NCBI RefSeq assembly: GCF_002897295.1
Contig: NZ_BEXF01000001.1
Location: 434,001-498,000, forward strand
Length of the DNA: 64,000 bases
DNA from: Brevibacillus reuszeri
Lineage (GTDB): Bacteria > Bacillota > Bacilli > Brevibacillales > Brevibacillaceae
Direction of reading: 5' to 3'
The first letter of the stretch is position 1. Every line of letters begins with the position of its first letter. Of the stretch, positions 8,102-15,869 are shown piece by piece. The notes under the pieces were generated by a model. That model saw nothing but the letters and a program-made list of their open reading frames with translations, had not been told where the DNA came from and searched no databases. Both the position numbers and the translations under genes were made by a program.

Positions 8102-9298
8102 TTATGGTGTAGCCGTCCCGTTTTCTTTGCGTAAGAAAACGACAGGTAAACTGATGAGGACAATCGCGATCAGTATACATAAAACAGGATAGCCAACCTC
8201 TTCTGCCAGTTTGCCGAAAAAAGGAACCAAGACTGCCAGAATGATCGTTTTCAGCATAGACGAATAAGAAAGCAGCGTACTGCGTGAATCTCCCGAGATT
8301 CGTTGATTCGTCATATTGATCAAGACAGGCTCGATGATGGAATAAAGAAAGCTGGTGAGAACCATACAGATGATCCCTGATAAATCAGGCAGGATCGGAA
8401 GCATGAGGATACTCAGAGCCATCAAGACAGTGAATGTACTGACGGTTGCTGCTTCTCCCAATCGCTTCTCCATGTGATAGGAGACGATGGAGCCAAGTAT
8501 ACTCATGCCTTGGATCAATATAAATACTAGACCGAGCCATTCGATCGCCATGCCTTTTTCGTGCAGGAAGGGAGAGACGAATAAAAACGTAAAGCAGAAG
8601 GCGGGAACAGCCAGGATAGCCGAATACAGCAATACATCGCGCAAGCTCTTTGCCCTCCATACCTTATATGAGGTATTTAGGAAGAAGCGGATGAGAGACT
8701 GGTTCTTTTTTGCCTCTGCTTCCTTTGTTTGCTGCGGTTCCTTGATGAAAAAGGCAACACAGCCAGCACCAAAGGAGAGAACTCCACAAACAATAAACGG
8801 AAGCCCGAGCGAGTAGGTAGCTAACCAACCGCCTATAATTCCTGCAAGCGCTGAGGCAATGCGCATGATGGCTAGTTGATAGCTCACCACTTTGGAAAAG
8901 AAATTTCCCAAACCTCGCTCTTGCAAATAATCATAGAGGAGTGCCTGGTCAGCACCAGAAAGAAAGCTCCCGCCAACACTCCATACGATTTGCAGAAAAC
9001 AAATAATCGGGAACCAGTCCGTGTATGCGTAGAGCACCATAGCAGGAGCCATGACAAAGGCTCCCACCATGAGGGCACGATTGCGACCAAAGCGATCCGC
9101 TACGATTCCAGCAGGAACCTCAGCCAAAGCGGCAGCAACCCAGCCGATTCCCTCCACGATTCCAATTGTGGCCAGACTCAGGCCTCGTTCTTGCTGTAAA
9201 TACAGAACATAGATGGGCATCCACAAATGAAACTTGGTGAAAAAGGAATAGATGAACAGCAAAATAACGGTTGAATCTCGCCAAGCATGATTTTTCAT
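8102..9298 (-). CDS. MFS transporter, drug-efflux-like
   Basis: A 398-aa, 12-helix major facilitator. The first helix pair is followed by PAGIVADRFGRNRALMVG, the MFS motif A (loop 2-3). A charged central loop (KEPQQTKEAEAKKNQ) separates the two halves, and a short basic tail ends the protein. The family includes drug and metabolite exporters. It begins 11 bp after the stop of the upstream acetyltransferase, so the two form an operon. That operon lies behind a leader ORF and three terminators, an arrangement typical of antibiotic-inducible resistance genes. Substrate unknown. Confidence 0.85.
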   Translation of the reverse strand: MKNHAWRDSTVILLFIYSFFTKFHLWMPIYVLYLQQERGLSLATIGIVEGIGWVAAALAEVPAGIVADRFGRNRALMVGAFVMAPAMVLYAYTDWFPIICFLQIVWSVGGSFLSGADQALLYDYLQERGLGNFFSKVVSYQLAIMRIASALAGIIGGWLATYSLGLPFIVCGVLSFGAGCVAFFIKEPQQTKEAEAKKNQSLIRFFLNTSYKVWRAKSLRDVLLYSAILAVPAFCFTFLFVSPFLHEKGMAIEWLGLVFILIQGMSILGSIVSYHMEKRLGEAATVSTFTVLMALSILMLPILPDLSGIICMVLTSFLYSIIEPVLINMTNQRISGDSRSTLLSYSSMLKTIILAVLVPFFGKLAEEVGYPVLCILIAIVLISLPVVFLRKENGTATP

Positions 9299-9309
9299 TC
9301 AGGAAAGCC

Positions 9310-10194
9310 TCATCCGACATAGTAGTCGTAGACTGACACGACCTTGAATCCGATAGATTGATAGAGTGACAAGGCATTTTGATTATCGACAGCGACCTCC
9401 AGGCTAATTCCCTCGTGCTCTCGTTGATTCAGGATTTCCACTGTCTGCGAAAGAATTTTTCTCCCGAGCCCTTTTCCTTGGAGTCCTTTTTTGACGCAAA
9501 AACCCGAGATGAATAACGCGCCATCCTCTTCGCTGACGGTAATCATCCCGACAGGCTCAGACTCATACAGAGCCAGATACGTTTGAAAGTCAGGCTCAGA
9601 CAGATTGCGTGTAACCAGTGCAGTCATGAGCTCGGCTGAGTCTCCAAAGCCACTGACGCCAATCTCAACGAGTGTATGAAAATCATTGTTCGTGGCTGGG
9701 CGAAGCAGAAGACGATCATCGGTTGCCACCGGAGTTACAGGCGCCCTAGCAGTGTAATCCAGCTTGTATTCAGAGAAGTGGTACGTAGCGCCTACTCCTT
9801 CTGCAAAAGCACCCGCTTCCTTAGACTCTCGATTGCTAACGAGTAGTATTTGCGTGACCCCGCGCTTTTCGCATTCTGTTTTTGCTTGTGTGAAAAGCGT
9901 GCGGAAGATACCCTTTCTCCGATAAGCTGGATGAACCATACCACTGATCTCTACTTCTTTTGGGCTGACAATCGCATACATCCCGAGGAATCCTACGAGC
10001 GTACCGTCCTGAAAATAAAGGAAATCATTCGTTTGCTCAGGGGAACGGCTTTGCAGCATCGACACATTCAAATTGATGGACAAATCAAAGCCGTCGTGTG
10101 CCTCGCATACTTTTGCCAAATGGATAATTTGCTGCAGCCACTCTTCTGAAAGCCCTTTTGCTGCTACTAAACCTGTGTTGTTCATTGTACTCAT
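9310..10194 (-). CDS. GNAT family N-acetyltransferase (two GNAT-like modules)
   Basis: A 294-aa protein with two acetyltransferase-like halves. The first (about residues 20-150) contains VHPAYRRKGIFRTLFTQA. The second (about 160-290) contains VKKGLQGKGLGRKILSQ, the acetyl-CoA pyrophosphate-binding loop R/Q-x-x-G-x-G. The ATG at 10194 is preceded by GGAGG (10207-10203) eight bases away; a longer ORF exists but overlaps the terminator region. It is co-transcribed with an MFS exporter and preceded by attenuator-like RNA. Acetylation of a toxic small molecule coupled to export is a reasonable but unproved role. Confidence 0.82.
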   Translation of the reverse strand: MSTMNNTGLVAAKGLSEEWLQQIIHLAKVCEAHDGFDLSINLNVSMLQSRSPEQTNDFLYFQDGTLVGFLGMYAIVSPKEVEISGMVHPAYRRKGIFRTLFTQAKTECEKRGVTQILLVSNRESKEAGAFAEGVGATYHFSEYKLDYTARAPVTPVATDDRLLLRPATNNDFHTLVEIGVSGFGDSAELMTALVTRNLSEPDFQTYLALYESEPVGMITVSEEDGALFISGFCVKKGLQGKGLGRKILSQTVEILNQREHEGISLEVAVDNQNALSLYQSIGFKVVSVYDYYVG

Positions 10195-10226
10195 CGTATC
10201 AACCTCCAAATGATAGTGAGAAATGG

Positions 10227-10257
10227 AAAAAGCCGTGGAGCTGTCAATCCCCACGGC
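10227..10257 (-). terminator. Leader terminator 3 (gene-proximal)
   Basis: Read on the minus strand, GCCGTGG (10257-10251) pairs with CCACGGC (10238-10232), and a TTTTT run follows. It lies ~20 bases upstream of the GNAT ribosome binding site and is the last of three tandem intrinsic terminators in this leader. Confidence 0.75.
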
Positions 10258-10264
10258 ACAGAAA

Positions 10265-10298
10265 GAAAAAAGCCGTAGGGATAGTCCATCCCCACGGC
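10265..10298 (-). terminator. Leader terminator 2
   Basis: Minus-strand RNA gives an 11-bp stem (10298-10288 with 10282-10272) that is complete when one G-U pair is allowed. The loop is five bases, and T6-C-T3 follows. Strong intrinsic terminator. Its GCCGTGGGGAT arm is similar in sequence to terminator 3, suggesting local duplication. Confidence 0.85.
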
Positions 10299-10358
10299 GG
10301 CTCGCTTAAACAAACCTGGTTTCACGACACCAAGCCTTGGACGCGTACAGCGCTGCAA

Positions 10359-10386
10359 CAAAAAAACACGGGTTATCCCCGTGTTG
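10359..10386 (-). terminator. Leader terminator 1 (leader-ORF-proximal)
   Basis: Minus-strand AACACGGG (10385-10378) and CCCGTGTT (10372-10365) form a perfect 8-bp stem with a GATAA loop, followed directly by a run of T. It lies about 32 bases downstream of the leader ORF stop, in the position expected of an attenuator. Confidence 0.88.
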
Positions 10387-10417
10387 TAGGCACAGCTAGG
10401 AGAACCTGCTAGATAAA

Positions 10418-10498
10418 CTAGGAGGCTTTCACGTACGCCAGATGGGGATTTAGAATATGAGTGCATGCGGAAATAAAGCTCACGTATGTCGTTGTCAT
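10418..10498 (-). CDS. Leader peptide candidate, 26 aa, upstream of the GNAT-MFS operon
   Basis: A short ORF starting with ATG at 10498, preceded by a strong GGAGGTGGGG site, ending with TAG at 10418. It begins MTTTYVSFISACTH and ends AYVKAS. It lies between a good promoter and three consecutive terminators, all on the minus strand. Short translated leaders in this arrangement control antibiotic-resistance genes by ribosome stalling (for example vmlR, bmrCD and erm-type systems). The ORF itself has no homology I recognise. The site and position support translation; the regulatory role is inferred. Confidence 0.6.
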   Translation of the reverse strand: MTTTYVSFISACTHILNPHLAYVKAS

Positions 10499-10542
10499 AT
10501 TCCCCACCTCCAAGATTGTTGAAAAATCAATTACTCTCTAAC

Positions 10543-10571
10543 ACTATATGCGATATGTAAATTCATTACAA
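10543..10571 (-). promoter_or_regulatory. Sigma-A-type promoter of the GNAT-MFS leader
   Basis: On the minus strand, TTGTAA (10571-10566) and TATAGT (10548-10543) are separated by 17 bases. Transcription would begin about 35-40 bases upstream of the leader ATG. Confidence 0.6.
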
Positions 10572-10688
10572 TCCATTTTTTGCGCCTGCACGATTCATCC
10601 TCCTCCGATAGCATATGACCAGGCAGGAATCCATCTGTGTGAACGAGTATTTAATATCAATCAATTATTGAGCAAAAGGAGAGTACCC

Positions 10689-11693
10689 ATGAATCCGATC
10701 CGTTATGAGCGCAGACAGTATACGACGGGGAACACGCCTATTGAAAAGCTGGACAGACTATCCAAGGCTTTGGGAGGACCAACCATTTCGATCAAACGTG
10801 ACGACCTTTTGGGACTTACAGCAGGAGGAAACAAGACGCGGAAGCTGGAGTATCTGGTAGCGGATGCGATCAAGCAAGGTGCTGATACACTGATCACGTG
10901 TGGGGCAGTTCAGTCAAATCACTGCCGGTTGACGCTGGCTGCTGCGGTACGTGAAGGCTTGGCGTGTCAGCTCGTTTTGACCGAGCCCGAGACCGGCTAC
11001 AATCCCCTCGCTAGCGGCAATCATTTGCTGTTCCATTTGCTTGGCGCCGAAAAAATCAAAGTGATTCCATCCGATGGCGATATGCTGGCAGCAATGGAAG
11101 AGCTGGCGCAAGCGTTGAAAAAGGAAGGCAGAAAAGCATATGTAATTCCAGTTGGCGGTTCCAATGAAGTGGGGTCACTCGGCTATATGGCATGTGCCGA
11201 GGAAATCGAGCAGCAGACGTGGGAGACAGGAACTCCTTTTGATTACGTCGTGACGGCGACAGGAAGCGCCGGGACGCAAGCGGGTCTGATTGCAGGATTC
11301 ATGGCGAGACAGTCAAATACAAAGGTAATCGGGGTCAACGTAAGCCGTGACAGGGCGACACAGGAAGCCAAGGTGCTTGAGCTGCTCCATGCTACGGCGG
11401 AAACAGTCGGGCTGACAGGAGAGATTCTACCGTCTGCCATTCGCTGTGAAGACCAGTATGTCGGACCAGGCTACGCACTTCCTACGGATGAAATGATTGA
11501 AGCCGTACAGCTGCTCGCTCGCACGGAAGGAATCCTGCTCGATCCCGTCTATACAGGTAAAGCGATGGCAGGCTTGATCGGTATGATTCGCCAAGGACAG
11601 TTTACAAAAGAGGATCACGTCCTGTTCCTGCATACAGGGGGCTCACCTGCCTTGTATACGGCACCACATTTGTTCTTGTCTGAGAACAAATAG
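10689..11693 (+). CDS. D-cysteine desulfhydrase / ACC deaminase family PLP enzyme
   Basis: A 334-aa fold-type II PLP enzyme of the ACC deaminase/D-cysteine desulfhydrase family. It has IKRDDLLGLTAGGNKTRKLEYL carrying the Schiff-base Lys (in GGNKTRK), CGAVQSNHCRLTLAAA, PVGGSNEVGSLGY, ATGSAGTQAGL and HTGGSPALY. D-cysteine desulfhydrase breaks D-cysteine into pyruvate, H2S and ammonia; ACC deaminases share the same fold. The start is fixed by AAGGAG seven bases before ATG 10689. It is divergent from the GNAT leader and followed by its own terminator, so probably monocistronic. Confidence 0.86.
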   Translation: MNPIRYERRQYTTGNTPIEKLDRLSKALGGPTISIKRDDLLGLTAGGNKTRKLEYLVADAIKQGADTLITCGAVQSNHCRLTLAAAVREGLACQLVLTEPETGYNPLASGNHLLFHLLGAEKIKVIPSDGDMLAAMEELAQALKKEGRKAYVIPVGGSNEVGSLGYMACAEEIEQQTWETGTPFDYVVTATGSAGTQAGLIAGFMARQSNTKVIGVNVSRDRATQEAKVLELLHATAETVGLTGEILPSAIRCEDQYVGPGYALPTDEMIEAVQLLARTEGILLDPVYTGKAMAGLIGMIRQGQFTKEDHVLFLHTGGSPALYTAPHLFLSENK

Positions 11694-11720
11694 AATAATT
11701 TCTTAACCGGATAGCATGAA

Positions 11721-11756
11721 AGGAAGAGTCAGATTGGTCTGTCTCTTCCTTTTTTT
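11721..11756 (+). terminator. Intrinsic terminator after the D-cysteine desulfhydrase-like gene
   Basis: AGGAAGAG (11721-11728) pairs with CTCTTCCT (11743-11750), extended inward by CAGA/TCTG after a T-T mismatch. It ends in a T8 run. Confidence 0.9.
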
Positions 11757-11795
11757 CAAGCGACACACTAAAAATTCATCTATGCTTGCACGAGC

Positions 11796-11819
11796 AAAAA
11801 CTGGTTGACCCTAGACCAG
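11796..11819 (-). terminator. Weak terminator after the DUF2935 gene
   Basis: On the minus strand CTGGT (11819-11815) and ACCAG (11805-11801) form a short stem followed by TTTTT. It lies 35 bases past the DUF2935 stop. Confidence 0.5.
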
Positions 11820-11853
11820 GTTGAAAATATGTCCATCGTCACATAAACGATAG

Positions 11854-12645
11854 CTACTTGGCAGAGGATAGCGCGATTTCGAAAGAATCCAGGATTTCTA
11901 GAAAATGCGATGCCTCTCTAAAGACATGGTCTGCAAGCAGTGGAGGGATGATGCTTTTGATTCGGCAAGCTTCAATAAGATCGCGAGCTGTTTTCTTAAA
12001 ATCGCGCAACTGCCGGACCGAAACACGATTTTGATCGACAAACTGATCGAGCAGTGGCTGCGTTTGGGATTGGGGTCTCATCGAGTCAAGATCTTGAGCC
12101 TGGAATAAAAGCTGATCAAAGTCATGACTAAAATCTCGTGCCTGCTCAACGAGCTTTCTTTCTGATGGATCAAGTAAATGGTTAATAAATTTTGCGTGGT
12201 CAGCCATAATGCGCAGGAAGAATACGTTCTCATTAATCACAGCATCCGGTAGTGGATCGAGGGTACCCGTATTCAGCTGCGTCAGCCGTTTCCTGAAATA
12301 GGCTGCTTCCCTGCTCACATGATCCACTAGCAAGGGGAAGTTGTTGCCAAGAATTTTACACCGAATGATGAGGCCAAGTACATGTCGCTTAAATGCCCAA
12401 ATATGACTAACTGCATTGGAAACGACCTGGTTAAACTCGTAGATCTGCTGTGGGTCGGTATCAGAAGTGAAGGCAAGTGCGCGGTTCTCGATGTCTTCGA
12501 AAATGCTGTAAAAACGATCGGCTTCGTTTATCAATTTCGTATCGTCACAATTAAATCCTAATTTTAGAAATAACGAATGCTCCTTCATGATACGAGACCA
12601 AAATCGTATCTCCTCTAATGATCTGTCAACAAATACATCTGTCAT
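11854..12645 (-). CDS. DUF2935 family protein
   Basis: A 263-aa all-helical protein made of two similar halves. Each contains an E/H-rich helix pattern (FWSRIMKEHSLFLKLGF near the start, VFFLRIMADHAKFINHLL in the second half) and a DHVSREAAYF/DHVFREASHF repeat. This two-copy four-helix arrangement with repeated Glu/His matches the DUF2935 family found in spore-forming Firmicutes. The repeated E-H pairs suggest a metal-binding bundle, but no function is established. The ATG at 12645 is chosen to match the family start; the ribosome binding site is poor (GGGGG). No operon partner. Confidence 0.75.
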   Translation of the reverse strand: MTDVFVDRSLEEIRFWSRIMKEHSLFLKLGFNCDDTKLINEADRFYSIFEDIENRALAFTSDTDPQQIYEFNQVVSNAVSHIWAFKRHVLGLIIRCKILGNNFPLLVDHVSREAAYFRKRLTQLNTGTLDPLPDAVINENVFFLRIMADHAKFINHLLDPSERKLVEQARDFSHDFDQLLFQAQDLDSMRPQSQTQPLLDQFVDQNRVSVRQLRDFKKTARDLIEACRIKSIIPPLLADHVFREASHFLEILDSFEIALSSAK

Positions 12646-12789
12646 GACGTACCCCCAAATACATTCTTTGCTTCGATCATCCCACCTCCGAGAACAGCAA
12701 TCGTTACTGATTTTACGGCTGGATGAACTCGATCTATTTCTATGCATTTACCCATCTTTATGTGTAAATGTTGGTTAACGAATTCCTAA

Positions 12790-12948
12790 CGCTCCTTTAC
12801 AGGCTGGACAACTGGCGGCCATGCTGGTGAAGACGTCAATGTGTATGCGTTTGGTCCAGGTAAAGAAAAGCTTTCTGGCCTAATTGATAACACGAAAAAC
12901 GCAGATGTCATTTTTGAGAATTTGGGTGGAAGCAAAGGCAAAAAATAA
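12790..12948 (+). pseudogene. Alkaline phosphatase C-terminal remnant
   Basis: An open frame without a start codon, running from just after a TAA (12787-12789) to TAA at 12946. It translates to about 52 residues containing GWTTGGHAGEDVNVYAFGPG and LSGLIDNTKNADVIFE. T-G-G-H-x-G-E-D-V-x-V-Y-A-F-G-P plus L-I-D-N-T is the C-terminal metal/phosphate-binding end of PhoA/PhoB-type alkaline phosphatases, where this His is a zinc ligand. The rest of the gene is absent upstream; only the tail and its terminator remain. Deletion relic; not translatable as it stands. Confidence 0.85.
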
Positions 12949-12962
12949 GGGCAATGTGTGAG

Positions 12963-12990
12963 GCTGGCGTGATGGTGCGCCAGCTTTTTT
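12963..12990 (+). terminator. Intrinsic terminator following the phosphatase relic
   Basis: GCTGGCG (12963-12969) and CGCCAGC (12978-12984) form a perfect stem, followed by T6. It is presumably the original terminator of the lost phosphatase gene. Confidence 0.88.
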
Positions 12991-13090
12991 GTTTTCTCTC
13001 CTGACGTATCTAGCAATGCCGACGGGTGGATTTATGTCAGTGCTTGTGTATACAATGTTCGTATCACTAGACGCAGAGGTTGGATAGACA

Positions 13091-14389
13091 ATGTTTAAAA
13101 TTGGAGTGGTTGGCCCAAAGAAATCGGTAGAGAGAATTCTTGCGGTGGCAAAGGAATTTGATCAAGGAATGAACTTTATTCCATACCCATACACAGAGAC
13201 AAAAGAGACAGAAAAAATTGTACGGGAAAATGACCAGTATGTAGATCACTGGCTTTTTTCCGGACCGATTCCGTACATGGTTGCCAAAAATGCCATGGGT
13301 ACAGACAAGCGGATGGAGTATATTTACGCTACGGAATCGAGCATTTACAAAGGCTTTTTGGAAATGGTCTACAGCCAGCGCAAGCTCATCGATCGTGTCA
13401 GTATCGATATGCTGCTGTCAACGACCTACATGGAGGATTCGCTGCGGACGATCAACATTTCGGTTAGTAATTTGTACATGAAGACGTTTGACGCGTCGAT
13501 CGACCCCAATGAGCTGCTAGATTTTCATATGGAGCTTTGGAACGAGAAAAAGACAGATGGAGCCATGACTTGTTATCCGACCGTCTATCAGGCACTGGTA
13601 GAGGCCGGGATTCCAGCCTATTGGATCTCACCTAGTGAAATGGAGATCCACCAAACGGTGAGAGTCTTTGTGGAAAAGGTCAGAACCTCGTACTTTAAAG
13701 ACACGCAGATCGGCATCGAGATGATCGAGGTAGAGCAATTTGACCGGATTAAAGAAGGGGCAAAGACGCCTTATCATTGGCAGTATCTCGAGCTGCGGAT
13801 CAAGGAAGCGCTGATCAAGCTGTGCGAGCAATTGGATGGGTCCCTTCTGGAGCAAGGAAATGGCAGGTACGTCATCTTCAGCTCGCGTGGAACGATCGAG
13901 CGCGAAATTCCGATTTTACAAGAGACAATAGCGTATTTGGCGAAGGAAGCCGATACGACCGTTGCAGTAGGAATCGGGTTTGGCGAGACGGCGTTTGCAG
14001 CAGAAATGAATGCACACCGTGCTTTGCGCCAGTCCAAAGAAAAAGCGACGAGAGATATCGTCATGGTTCAGGATGACGGCACCATCGTCGAATGGGTAGG
14101 GCAGGAGGAAGAGCTGGTCTACTCCTATCGGGCCGATGATTCGGAGATTCTGGAAAAGCTGAAAAAGGGAAACATTAGCGTCAAGACGTACAAAAAGCTG
14201 GACGCCTTGCTGCAAAAAATGGGTTGGGTAGATTTTACAACGAAGGATTTGGCAAAGTACCTTCAGATGAGTGAGCGAAATGCGCAAAGAATCGTAGCGG
14301 ATTTGTGTGCGGTAGAGCTGGCGGAGTGCTCGGGTGAGGAGTCCCAAGCGACACGTGGCAGACCTAGCAAGCTGTATAGACTGTTGTAG
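13091..14389 (+). CDS. Multidomain transcriptional regulator with degenerate GGDEF-like and C-terminal HTH domains
   Basis: A 432-aa soluble protein. Residues ~1-200 look like a PrpR/receptor-type sensor fold starting MFKIGVVGPKKSVERI. Residues ~240-335 resemble the degenerate GGDEF-like domain of CdaR/PucR-type regulators (VAVGIGFGETAFAAEMNAHRALRQSKE). The C-terminus (~370-430) is a winged helix (FTTKDLAKYLQMSERNAQRIVADL) ending RGRPSKLYRLL. It lacks diguanylate cyclase active-site residues, so no cyclase activity is expected. It lies directly upstream of the MFS/M20/glutaminase operon in the same direction, separated by its own terminator, and is probably that operon's regulator. Assignment of the N-terminal domain is tentative. 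Confidence 0.72.
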   Translation: MFKIGVVGPKKSVERILAVAKEFDQGMNFIPYPYTETKETEKIVRENDQYVDHWLFSGPIPYMVAKNAMGTDKRMEYIYATESSIYKGFLEMVYSQRKLIDRVSIDMLLSTTYMEDSLRTINISVSNLYMKTFDASIDPNELLDFHMELWNEKKTDGAMTCYPTVYQALVEAGIPAYWISPSEMEIHQTVRVFVEKVRTSYFKDTQIGIEMIEVEQFDRIKEGAKTPYHWQYLELRIKEALIKLCEQLDGSLLEQGNGRYVIFSSRGTIEREIPILQETIAYLAKEADTTVAVGIGFGETAFAAEMNAHRALRQSKEKATRDIVMVQDDGTIVEWVGQEEELVYSYRADDSEILEKLKKGNISVKTYKKLDALLQKMGWVDFTTKDLAKYLQMSERNAQRIVADLCAVELAECSGEESQATRGRPSKLYRLL

Positions 14390-14414
14390 GCATCCTATAT
14401 GGGGTGCTTTTTTT
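14390..14414 (+). terminator. Terminator after the regulator gene
   Basis: GCATCC (14390-14395) pairs with GGGTGC (14402-14407) with one G-U pair, followed by T7. It starts immediately after the stop codon. Confidence 0.8.
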
Positions 14415-14480
14415 CTGCAAAAAAACGTCCCGAACACACAAAAAAATAGATTGATAATAGTCTCAAAATTTCGTACAGTA

Positions 14481-14503
14481 TTAATTGCGACATGTCGTTA
14501 ATT
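14481..14503. promoter_or_regulatory. Palindromic candidate operator upstream of the MFS/M20/glutaminase operon
   Basis: The perfect palindrome CGACATGTCG (14488-14497) is flanked by TTAATTG and TTAATTA, making an AT-flanked near-symmetric 23-bp site in the 247-bp gap before the MFS gene. It could be the binding site of the upstream regulator. No other copy was found nearby, so the assignment is tentative. Confidence 0.35.
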
Positions 14504-14636
14504 ATGCGGTAAATAAAAAGTAGGTAATCTGCTTGTCGCTTTTTTGGCGGAGATTAGCATGAAGTTGGATGAATGCGCTTTCGTCAAAAATTAAGAGAAA
14601 AGCATGGAAAGCAACCAGAAGGAGGTATCCACAGTT

Positions 14637-15869
14637 ATGGTATCAGCGCGCACGAGAAACTGGATTTTGGCTTTACTCTTTTTAGGCTGGGCATTAGGAA
14701 ACCTGGACCGCTATGTGATGAACTACGCCGTACTCGCGATCACGGAAGACTTGCAGCTTAGCGCTTCATCCACGGGACTATTGCTCAGCAGCTTTTTCGC
14801 AGGCTATGCGCTCATGCAAATGCCAGGGGGCTGGCTGGCAGACCGATTCGGCTCACGAAAAGTACTTATTGCATCCGTTGTCATGTGGTCTATTTTTACA
14901 GCGTTAACCGGAGCGGCGTGGTCACTGGCTTCTATGGTAATCATTCGCTTCCTGTTCGGAATTGGTGAAGGCGGATTCCAGCCAGCGAGCTCGAAAATCA
15001 TTGCGCAAGCGTATCCACGGGAAGAGCGCTCACGAGCAATGTCTGTCATGCTCTCCTCTGGTGCAATCGTGGGACTGTTCGTTCCGATTTTGTCCGCTGC
15101 TCTGATCAACACCATTGGCTGGCGCACCATGTTCGTCATTATTGGGGCGATCGGGGCTGTGATTGCGGTTTTGTACTGGCGCTATATCAAGCTGCCAAAG
15201 GAAGAAGAAGCCGCCTCAAACTCCGAAGCAGCTTCCACGTCCAACGAAAAGAAGAGCTCTGTTGCCTTGCTGTTTAAAACGCCATTATTGTGGAATCTCT
15301 TAATCGCCTATTTCAGTATTTACGCAGTGAACTGGGGGCTGGCTACTTGGCTACCAACCTACCTCGTCAAGGTGCGTGGTCTGGATCTTGTGTCTCTGGG
15401 CTGGCTGCAAATGATCCCGGGTATCGCAACGTTAGTCGGAGTGTATGCGAGCGGCTACGTGCTGGACAAGCTGCCACAGGGACGAGAAAAAACAATGGGC
15501 AGCCTCGCCTGCGTTTTGGTAGCGATCCTGCTGTATCTGATGTTTAACGCTTCCAGTGTAGCGATGTTCATTACGTATCAAACGATCGTGACTCTGTTCA
15601 TTTCCTTTGTCATCATTCTCTTGCCCTCTGTTGTCCTGAAAAACCTGCCTGCTTCGGTGACAGGTACAGGCATGGGCATTGTAAATACAGGCGGACAGCT
15701 CGCCGGCTTCATCACACCGTTGGCGATTGGCTTTATCGTTGATGCATTCAATGGTTCGTTTGCTGCAGCGTTTTGGATGCTGATTGTATTTGCAGTCATT
15801 TGCATTGCGGCACTTCTGACGATGAACTATGAAAAAGGTGAGCTACTTAGAAAGGAGCGTACAGCATGA
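14637..15869 (+). CDS. MFS transporter, anion:cation symporter (ACS) type
   Basis: A 410-aa, 12-helix MFS protein. LGWALGNLDRYVMNYAV in the first helix and GGWLADRFGSRKVLIASVVMW (motif A) are typical of the ACS family (glucarate, hexuronate, phthalate and acyl-amino-acid transporters). IRFLFGIGEGGFQPASSKII is also typical. A charged, Ala/Ser-rich loop separates the halves. The ATG at 14637 follows AAGGAGG by 11 bases; an upstream ATG at 14604 has a poorer site. Its stop overlaps the start of the M20 gene, so it most likely imports the amide hydrolysed by that enzyme. Confidence 0.87.
   Translation: MVSARTRNWILALLFLGWALGNLDRYVMNYAVLAITEDLQLSASSTGLLLSSFFAGYALMQMPGGWLADRFGSRKVLIASVVMWSIFTALTGAAWSLASMVIIRFLFGIGEGGFQPASSKIIAQAYPREERSRAMSVMLSSGAIVGLFVPILSAALINTIGWRTMFVIIGAIGAVIAVLYWRYIKLPKEEEAASNSEAASTSNEKKSSVALLFKTPLLWNLLIAYFSIYAVNWGLATWLPTYLVKVRGLDLVSLGWLQMIPGIATLVGVYASGYVLDKLPQGREKTMGSLACVLVAILLYLMFNASSVAMFITYQTIVTLFISFVIILLPSVVLKNLPASVTGTGMGIVNTGGQLAGFITPLAIGFIVDAFNGSFAAAFWMLIVFAVICIAALLTMNYEKGELLRKERTA

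Noticed and set aside
10191..10466. 91-codon minus-strand ORF through the leader terminators
   Set aside because: Runs across three intrinsic terminators and lacks a ribosome binding site; the shorter ORF at 10418-10498 has a strong one.
12786..13016. Minus-strand ORF over the phosphatase relic
   Set aside because: The plus strand encodes recognisable phosphatase residues and a terminator; the minus frame has no motif.
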